Positions 56,736 through 64,000 of a DNA stretch of 64,000 nt are shown here, in pieces. How positions within the stretch are numbered: position 1 is the stretch's first letter; every line of letters begins with the position of its first letter. The translations under genes were made by a program, and so were the position numbers. The stretch lies in the NCBI RefSeq assembly GCF_963675165.1, contig NC_087391.1:2313001-2377000 (forward strand), written 5' to 3'. A model generated the notes under the pieces. The model was not told the DNA's origin. It did not search any database and saw only the letters and a program-made list of their open reading frames with translations. The stretch comes from Halichondria panicea (taxonomy: Eukaryota > Porifera > Demospongiae > Suberitida > Halichondriidae).

Positions 56736-57296
56736 TAGCCTCGATACCAGGCCGCACTTCCCACTTCACTTAGGGAAGTGGGCTTGGTATCGACTGCTTG
56801 CGCATGCGCTAATATCCCCCCGGTATCTGGGGGCTTTGGATAACATCGTATATTCTCAGTAAAACTATGGCATCACAACGAACGGAAGTGGATTGAAGGA
56901 AGTAGATAGAAAGTTCTATTGAAGGTTTCTAGCCCATCGGATAGCATTCTCTGATAGCTACCCTTAGCCTGCTATGTTAACAAAAGGCTCACAGCCTGCA
57001 ACAGTGTGGATGACAATCGTCTGAACGGAGTGAAAGCTGACAAGAGCCTATATGGACAGGCCACGCCCGTTTAACATTAACTTTGGTGAAAGTCTACTAT
57101 ACTACTGCTACTGATTCTATCAGAAGAAAATGGCTGTACAACAAACCTACAGCTCTGTCTCTAGCTAGCTAGCTATATAGCTCTGTGTATGACTTTTAGG
57201 ATATTTTCTCTGATGAATTCTGTAATAATAGAAAATTTTACGGGAAATAATTTGGCGCATGCGCAAGCAGTCGATGAAGGCCGGTGAAGGAGGCTA
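56736..57296 (+). mobile_element. 561-bp non-autonomous transposon, copy 2, 9-bp target duplication
   Basis: Starts TAGCCTCG and ends GGAGGCTA. The flanks GTACACATA and GTACACATG match at 8 of 9. It is in opposite orientation to the copy at 48370-48948, which has an unrelated target duplication. Confidence 0.8.
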
Positions 57297-57822
57297 GTAC
57301 ACATGTCACAATGGTCCACATGTCACAATATAGTGTGTTAATGATATTCATTTTGCAAACATGATATTCATAAGGTGGAACAAGCAAATAATGAATATGA
57401 TAAAAGCTGTCCGCCCGCATGCAATTAGAGAAACTTTGGGACCAGAAACCAGAATATCACTTGAGGGCATAGATAGGCTTGATTCTGACCTCCTTCCGTG
57501 CAACGGGCGGTGGCATCCGACTAAGATCCATGGCAAAGGGGGGCTTTTTGCTGTTTTCGACCCAACCCTACTATTAGCACTACCTGCTAATTAATGATTA
57601 TGAAGTATGTGTAACCATAGTCACAATCATGCTTATTAGGCATCATTAGAATGGAATGCAATCAATAGTGCAGTGACTGTGTTTCCTGAATATTTATGCT
57701 CTACTAGCTATGACCACTAGTCTATGTAGTATATAATAGTTTTTGGCCAAGCTATAATAATAATTATACGTACATTTGCTAGAGTGTTGCTTGTCAACAA
57801 CTGGGAGTAATATATTTCTTTG

Positions 57823-59415
57823 ATGGCTGTCAGTGCTCGTGGAAACAAGAAAAGAACTTGTAAATGGAGAGTCAGATGGTTCTACTCTAAGGGAGCCTAC
57901 TTGGTCTTGGTATGGAATCTGCTGGTCAACTTCTCATTTGCTACTACCCTGCTATTGTGTTTTGGTCAATCAATAATTGGTTATCTTGCATCAAGTCCGT
58001 ATGTGTTCATACTGATAGTGATTGTACTTGTATGTTCTCTTGTCATTTCGGCTCCATTATCAGGTTGGCTGGCTGATTCTAAACTCGGAAACTTGAAGGT
58101 TCACAAAATCGGTATTTTTCTAATCTTTTTGTCGACTTTGGTGACATGTGTGCTCATGTTGACAACTGAGTTGTTTAACAGTAACAGTCTTAAGCTTTCA
58201 ATTTTCAGTGTCATTGCTAGCCTATCTTTGTTAGGATATGGAGCTTTCTTATCTACCTCTGTCCAGCTAGGTCTTGATCAAATGCCTGAAGCTTCTTCAG
58301 AAAACATTAGTAGCTTTCTTAATTGGCATTATTTTATTGTTATTGCCAGCTATTGGATAGTTATAGTATTGCACGATATTAAAAATGAATGTGTTGATGA
58401 AACGTACTACCTGACTTATAACCAGATACTGAGCTTTTTCTCTGTGTTTTGTATGAGTATTGTTCTAATTTCGAATTTTTGTCTCTCCTCGAAGTGTCTG
58501 GTAGTTGAACCAAAAGCAACTCAGTCTCTGAAAACCATCTATCAAGTTCTCAAGTTTGCTGCCAAGCACAAGGCTCCCCTCAATCGCAGTGCTCTCACAT
58601 ATTGGGAGGAAGACATACCTTCTAGACTAGATCTTGGCAAGTCAAGGTATGGTGGACCGTTCACTACAGAGCAAGTTGAAGATGTGAAAACAGTATTTCG
58701 TGTCTTTTCTCTTGGTTTAACAACGTTGTTTGCATATTACTTCTTTACTGCTCTAAGTATTAATACAAAGACTATCACATTTTCCTCGCTAACCGAATGT
58801 GAAAATATCATTGTTTTTCTGTTTAGCTACATTGTTCCAGTAAGTTTCTTCATTGGAATGTTGGTGCAAGAATTTTTGATTTATCCTTTAGCCCGAGGCA
58901 AATTTCCTGGTACTCTAAAAAGATTTGAAGCTACATACTTCCTTATCATAACCATTTGTGTTGTGTGTCTTATTTTAGCCATTCTTAATTACTGTGAACT
59001 TGTCCCTAGTTCATCAATTGATGTTATTTTCCCAGTGTCTTGTGGTTTGCTGTCTGTGGTTTTCTTACCAGCAGAATTGGAGTTTGCATGCGCTCAGTCA
59101 CCATACAATATGAGAGGGTTGCTTGTTGGTTTGGTGTACGTTAAGTATGTTGGCTCTATTTTTTTTGATGCCATATTTAGTATTTTAATGAGTAGTTTAT
59201 GTACTAGTGAGTACTGCATCATCATTCAATGGTCTGTAATAGCCGTGCTCATTTTGTTTGGATTTGTGTTGTTCCTCTTCGTGGTTCGCCGATACAAGTT
59301 GAGAACGAGGGACGATGGTTTTGTAGCTCAGCAAATTATTGAAGAGATATACGATCGAAACCTCACTGCTGCTGCTCAGCTAGATCAACCACGCATTTTT
59401 GCAACTATGAAATGA
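57823..59415 (+). CDS. POT/PTR2-like transporter copy C, intact, intronless
   Basis: Single exon of 530 residues from ATG at 57823 (MAVSARGNKKRTCKW). It has the same layout as copy B: basic N-terminus, SGWLADSKLGNLKVHKIG loop, QLGLDQMPEASSENISSF, KHKAPLNRSALTYWEED..YGGPFTTEQVEDVKT and LEFACAQSPYNMRGLLVG. Roughly a dozen hydrophobic segments suggest the POT (SLC15) fold. The first helix (KGAYLVLVWNLLVNFSF) again lacks ExxER. Outside the central loop the protein is much diverged from copies A and B. The tail is RRYKLRTRDDGFVAQQI, with an acidic/amphipathic end. Substrate unknown. Confidence 0.85.
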   Translation: MAVSARGNKKRTCKWRVRWFYSKGAYLVLVWNLLVNFSFATTLLLCFGQSIIGYLASSPYVFILIVIVLVCSLVISAPLSGWLADSKLGNLKVHKIGIFLIFLSTLVTCVLMLTTELFNSNSLKLSIFSVIASLSLLGYGAFLSTSVQLGLDQMPEASSENISSFLNWHYFIVIASYWIVIVLHDIKNECVDETYYLTYNQILSFFSVFCMSIVLISNFCLSSKCLVVEPKATQSLKTIYQVLKFAAKHKAPLNRSALTYWEEDIPSRLDLGKSRYGGPFTTEQVEDVKTVFRVFSLGLTTLFAYYFFTALSINTKTITFSSLTECENIIVFLFSYIVPVSFFIGMLVQEFLIYPLARGKFPGTLKRFEATYFLIITICVVCLILAILNYCELVPSSSIDVIFPVSCGLLSVVFLPAELEFACAQSPYNMRGLLVGLVYVKYVGSIFFDAIFSILMSSLCTSEYCIIIQWSVIAVLILFGFVLFLFVVRRYKLRTRDDGFVAQQIIEEIYDRNLTAAAQLDQPRIFATMK

Positions 59416-60832
59416 TATTGATTTTGTATGTACCGTATATCTTCTAATTTATCGGACAGCAAAAAATAATTATTTTGTAAATTGTCCGGGTATAATTGGA
59501 ACAGACTAAGTACTGGAGTGTCCATTGTATTAGAACAACGAAAATTGCCCAAAAGAGTGTCCGGGGTAATTAGAAGTGTCCGATAAATTAGAAGATATAC
59601 GGTACACTCATTTTGGATTTGACTTGTTTGGACACAATAATTAACCTGAGGCAGGCATGTAGGCGGTGACAGGTTATATATATATAGTGTCACTGTATAG
59701 TAGTCAGTCATTGTACGTGTCTGTTAGTGTGTTTGTTTCTATAAATTATGTATTCTTGTTTTGCTCTACTTAATAATGCTACGTTTATAGCATACTGTTT
59801 CACAATGACAATGAATGGATTGCAATGCACCCTCATTTATGGCCCATTTGTGAAACGTACAGCCAACCTGAGCATGCAAAACTCTTGGTGGGTGTGGTTT
59901 GCTGGCATTAAAACGTGAATATTCTTCCACGCATTGCCAAATAGCGAAAATTTCCCCGGTATAAGGAAATAACTGCTCTGTGAAGTTATAGGCATTGCAG
60001 TGAACAAGAAAATTAAGCAAGTCACAAATCCGCCAAAAGCAATGTTAGTGCCTTAGGTATCTCATAGCGACCACTCCAACCATTACTAGCAAATGACGTG
60101 ATGGTCACAAACATGCTGCCTATAGAAACATCAGTTTAGTATTCCCTCATCAGCCATGTCCATGCACCGAGGAGAGCAGCTCTCTAACACAGTCAATGCG
60201 ACCCTCAGGACAGTGGGAAGCACCCATAGCTTCCCCTGATCATCCCAATGTGCTTCAATAGCCAGGCTGATTTTTTTCAGATGAGGGTTCTTTCTTGTAA
60301 GCGTCGATGGCATCCGGAGGTTCAGTTGTAACCTCATACCCCAGAAGGAGCTAGGCGGGTGTGAGCTAGGTATAGGATATGCAATATATAAGTGGAGTTC
60401 ACCTATCCTACAACAATGAGAACATAATACACATAATTATGCTTCTTGTCGGTCTCTAATCGTTTAATTGATCTGATTGGTCAGGTCGGAATTCCGTCCC
60501 AGCCAAAAGAAGACTAAAGTGCTCAGACTCTCTCCTGTCAGGTGCGGCTGATTTATGAGACTAAGTTGGCTGATTCATGAGACTAAGTTGAATCTTGCTG
60601 TGGTATTTTAAGAGCATATTGCTTGAGTTATTTATAGTGTCACAATCATGCTTGTCCTTATTAGGCATCCATCAACATATCTGTTGCTTGAGTGTTAGTG
60701 CTCTATTAGCTATGACCAAGTACGTAGTGTAATAGTTGTAAAGAAGTATTGGCCAAGAATCTGTGTTATTATTATTTTGCTATACGTACACTTACTGGAG
60801 TTGCTTCTCGGGTGTAATATAATATATCTTTG
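59416..60832. other. duplicated 3' flank, no gene seen
   Basis: This sequence recurs after copy D. Short ORFs on the minus strand are broken differently in the two units, so they are not treated as genes. It includes the MITE at 59433-59602 and a TATATATATA run at 59676-59685. Confidence 0.5.
59433..59602. mobile_element. 170-bp TA-type MITE with a natural empty site
   Basis: Ends CCGTATATCTTCTAATTTAT and ATAAATTAGAAGATATACGG are perfect inverted repeats, flanked by TA (59431-59432 and 59603-59604). The paralogous flank in unit 2 (62428-62440) reads TGTATGTACACTCA with a single TA, which is the unoccupied site. Confidence 0.9.
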
Positions 60833-62417
60833 ATGGCTATCAATGCTCGTGGAAACAAGAAAAGAACTTGTAAATGGAAAGCCAGATGGTTCTACTCTAA
60901 GGGAGCCTACTTGGTCTTGGTATGGAATCTGTTGGTCAACTTGTCATTTGCGACTACCCTGCTATTGTTTTCTGGTCGATTCACTGGTTATTTTTCATCA
61001 AGTCCATTGTATGTGTCGATACTGCTGATAGCCATTGTACTTGTATGTTTTCTTGTCATTTCGGCTCCATTATCAGGTTGGCTGGCTGATGCTAAACTCG
61101 GAAACTTGAAGGTTCACAAATTGGTATTTTTCTAATCTTCTTGTCGACTTCGGTGACATGTGTGCTCATATTGACAACTGAGTTGTTTAACAGTAACAGT
61201 CTTAAGCTTTCAATTTTCAGTGTCATTGCTAGCCTATCTTTGTTAGGATATGGAGCTTTCTTATCTACCTCTGTCCAGCTAGGTCTTGATCAAATGCCTG
61301 AAGCTTCTTCAGAAAACATTAGTAGCTTTCTTAATTGGCATTATTTTCTTGTTGTTGCCAGCTATTGGATAGTTATAGTATTGTACGATATTAAAATGAA
61401 TGTGTTGATGAAAAGTACAACCTGACTTATAACCAGATACTGAGCTTTTTCTCTGTGTTTTGTATGAGTATTATTCTAATTTCGGATTTTTGTCTCTCCT
61501 CGAAGTGTCTGGTAGTTGAACCAAAAGCAACTCAGTCTCTGAAAACCATCTATCAAGTTCTCAAGTTTTCTGCCAAGCACAAGGCTCCCCTCAATCGCAG
61601 TGCTCTCACATATTGGGAGGAAGACATACCTTCTAGACTAGATCTTGGCAAGTCAAAGTATGGTGGACCGTTCACTACAGAGCAAGTTGAAGATGTGAAA
61701 ACAGTATTTCGTGTATTTTATCTTCGTTTAACAACGTTGTTTGCATATTACTTCTTTACTGCTCTAAGTATTAGTAGAAAGACTATCACATTTTCCTCGC
61801 TAACCGAATGTGAAAATACCATTGTTTTTCTGTTTAGCTACATTGTTCCAGTAAGTTTCTTCATTGGAATGTTGGTGCAAGAATTTTTGATTTATCTTTT
61901 AGCCCGAGGCAAATTTCCTGGTACTCTGAAAAGATTTGAAGCTACATACTTCCTTATCGTAACCATTTGTGTTGTGTGCCTTATTTTAGCCATTCTTAAT
62001 TACTGTGAACTTGTCCCTAGTTCATCAATTGATGTTATTTCCCCAGTGTCTTGTGGTTTGCTGTCTGTGGTTTTCTTACCAGCAGAATTGGAGTTTGCAT
62101 GTGCTCAGTCACCATACAATACGAGAGGGTTGCTTGTTGGTTTGGTGTACGTTAAGTATGCTGGCTCTATTTTTTTTGATGCCATATTTAGTAGTAGTTT
62201 ATGTACTAGTGAGTACTGCATCATCATTCAATGGTCTGTAATAGCCGTGCTCATTTTGTTTGGATTTGTGTTGTTCCTCTTTGTGGTTCGCCGATACAAG
62301 TTGAGAACGAGGGATGATGGTTTTGTAGTTCAGCAAATTACTGAAGAGATATATGATCGAAACCTCACTGCTGCTGCTCAGCTAGATCAACCTCGCATTT
62401 TTGCAACTATGAAATGA
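60833..62417 (+). pseudogene. POT/PTR2-like transporter copy D, two frameshifts
   Basis: Tandem duplicate of copy C, nearly identical in DNA. One base is missing near 61118-61122 (CACAAATTGG versus CACAAAATCGG) and another at about 61393-61396 (four A instead of five). The frame shifts twice and stops appear (TAA just after the first deletion). The rest, including the YGGPFTTEQVEDVKT loop and the C-terminal tail to the same stop, is conserved, with one further in-frame deletion of 9 bases near 62190. A young pseudogene is the simplest reading; assembly errors at homopolymers could mimic it. Confidence 0.8.
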
Positions 62418-63400
62418 TATTGATTTTGTATGTACACTCATATTTGGATTTGACTTGTTTGGACACAATAATTAACCTGAGGCAGGCATGTAGGCGGTGA
62501 CAGGTTATATATATATAGTGTCACTGTATGGTAGTCAGTCATTGTACGTGTCTGTTAGTGTGTTTGTTTCTATAAATTATGTATTCTTGTTTTGCTCTAC
62601 TTAATAATGCTACGTTTATAGCATACCGTTTCACAATGACAATGAATGGATTGCAATGCACCCTCATTTATGGCCCATTTGTGAAACAGCCAACCTGAGC
62701 ATGCAAAACTCTTGGTGGGTGTGGATTGCTGGCATTAAACCGCGAATATTCTTCCACGCGTTGCCAAATAGCGAAAATTTACCCGGTATAAGGAAATAAT
62801 TGCTCTGTGAAGTTATAGGCATTGCAGTGAATAAGAAAATTAAGCAATCACAAATCCGCCAAAGCAATGTTAGTGCCTTAGGTATTTCATAGCGACCACT
62901 CCAACCATTACTAGCAAATGACGTGATGGTCACAAACATGCTGCCTATAGAAACATCAGTTTAGTGTTACCTCATCAGCCAGGTCCATGCACCGAGGAGA
63001 GCAGCTCTTTAACACAGTCAATGTGACAGTGGGAAGCACCCATGGCTTCCCCTGATCATCCCAATGTGCTTCAATAGCCAAGCTGATTTTTTTTCAGGCG
63101 AGGCTTATAAGCCTCGATGGCATCCGGAGGTTCAGTTGTAACCTCATACCAGAAGGAGCTAGGAGGGTGTGATGTATAGGATTTGCATTCACCTATCCTA
63201 CAACAATGAGAACATAATACACATAATTATGCTTCTTGTCGGTCTCTAATCGTTTAATTGATCTGATTGGTCAGGTCGGAATTCCGTCCCTGCCAAAAGA
63301 AGACTAAAGTGCTCAGACTCTCTCCTGTCAGGTGCGGCTGATTTATGAGACTAAGTTGGCTGATTCATGAGACTAAGTTAAATTTTGCTGTGGTATTTTA
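62418..63400. other. duplicated 3' flank of copy D, no gene seen
   Basis: Matches 59416-60615 minus the MITE and several small indels. No exon is supported. Confidence 0.5.
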
Positions 63401-63401
63401 G

Positions 63402-63970
63402 GAGCAGCGTAGGAGGAGGAATATGATTAGCTGCAAATTCCCTGCGGTTAATTTTGGGTCAATGAATATCATTAATCACAGGACGAGGGAATAAATTAGG
63501 TGAGTAACTAGGTTACGAGCCCCCTCCTACGGTGCCCCATCACGGTATGAACATACCGGAGAAAATTAGAAGTAACTACAATAAAATAAAATAAAATAAA
63601 TGGGGAAAATGGGTTGGGAGGGAAACAGCAAAGACAGCAGTCCAAATTTTATATTGCTCAGCCAATCTCACCACGAGGCAGTGCTTACTAGTCATGCGCC
63701 GGAGTAGATAATGTTTGCTAGGCCGCTCCGCCCCATTAACTCCGTTTAACTTCTGTTGGCTACGCTCCGAAGCGTCAATCAGCGGTAATCCCTCATCTAC
63801 CCATCAGCCTTGTGGGGAGTTGGAGGGGTGGAGCAGCGTAGGAGGAGGAGGCCGTCTATGAATATGATTAGCTGCAAATTCCCTGCGGTTAATTTTGGGT
63901 CAATGAATATCATTAATCCCCAGGACGAGGGAATAAATTAGGTGAGTAGCTAGGTTACGAGCCCCCTCCA
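63402..63970. repeat. direct repeat pair with ATAAA tail
   Basis: About 125 bp (GAGCAGCGTAGGAGGAGG.. AATATGATTAGCTGCAAATT .. TTACGAGCCCCCTCC) at 63402-63528 recurs at 63833-63970, about 430 bp apart. The first copy is followed by an (AATAA)n run at 63579-63600. A 17-base insertion distinguishes the second copy. The layout may be a short tandem array or a SINE-like family; the type is not clear. Confidence 0.6.
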
Positions 63971-64000
63971 AAGAGAATCAATTTATCTGAGTCCACAGAG

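Larger units (their letters stand above)
57620..63400. repeat. tandem segmental duplication of about 3 kb
   Basis: Unit 1 (about 57620-60615) and unit 2 (about 60637-63406) each contain upstream flank (GTCACAATCATGCTT..TTATTAGGCAT), transporter gene and about 1 kb of 3' flank ending in GACTAAGTTGGCTGATTCAT. The flanks differ by small indels. Unit 1 has an extra 170-bp MITE at 59433. Confidence 0.9.

Noticed and set aside
48370-57296. Inverted segmental duplication or assembly inversion around GMF/TARBP1
   Set aside because: The two inverted copies have different target duplications, so they are independent insertions.
57361-57594. ORF on + strand after the 561-bp element (GIDRLDSDLLPCNGRWHPTK)
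   Set aside because: No recognised family, no splice partner, next to transposons; may be a decayed exon but cannot be supported.
59766-60337. Minus-strand ORFs in the duplicated 3' flanks
   Set aside because: The equivalent ORFs in unit 2 are broken by indels at different points, and no protein family is recognisable.

Overview
The window is eukaryotic: intron-rich genes with GT/AG junctions, short exons, AT-rich noncoding DNA and many small inverted-repeat elements. The gene set is animal (CRIM1-like, ABCD4, XPO1, FAM161, two cornichons, GMF, DCAKD, TARBP1-like). Compact spacing, TKL kinases in unusual fusions and a local family of POT-like transporters suggest a sponge, probably a demosponge of the Amphimedon type. 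The organism call is inference, not proof.

Layout. 1-1470 (+): 5'-cut POT-like transporter copy A with an early stop. 2597-15651 (-): ABCD4-like lysosomal ABC transporter of about 21 exons. Two + strand genes lie inside its introns: intronless transporter copy B (7537-9219) and a TSG101-type UEV/TKL-kinase fusion (10553-13093). 15764-15970 (+): small DMAC1-like mitochondrial membrane protein, head-to-head with ABCD4. 17588-21261 (+): CRIM1-like IGFBP/VWC transmembrane protein. 21593-36665 (-): complete XPO1 in 26 exons, with minisatellites in its introns. 37242 to about 39.6 kb (-): FAM161-like ciliary protein with a homopolymer frameshift. 40030-40851 (-): CNIH4. 41133-45008 (+): TKL kinase/coiled-coil/kelch fusion with one in-frame TAG. 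45730-47011 (-): DCAKD. 47171 to about 49.4 kb (+): cornichon of the CNIH1-3 type. 50026-51079 (-): glia maturation factor. 51330-53555 (+): TARBP1-like N-terminal exons with no visible methyltransferase end. 54-57.8 kb: repeat-rich. 57.6-63.4 kb: tandem duplication holding transporter copies C (intact) and D (two frameshifts).

The genes do not form one pathway. Several concern membrane traffic: UEV (ESCRT-like), two cornichon cargo receptors and a lysosomal ABC transporter. Four head-to-head pairs (ABCD4/DMAC1, CNIH4/kinase-kelch, DCAKD/CNIH, GMF/TARBP1) share 112-281 bp start-to-start intervals.

The best candidates for something undescribed are the UEV/kinase fusion, whose promoter region contains the terminal repeat of a transposon with a target-site duplication; the kinase-kelch gene with its stop codon; and the POT-like paralogues, which lack the family's ExxER motif yet share a near-identical DNA tract. 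Exon boundaries were read by eye from splice signals and remembered protein families; no alignment or search was run.
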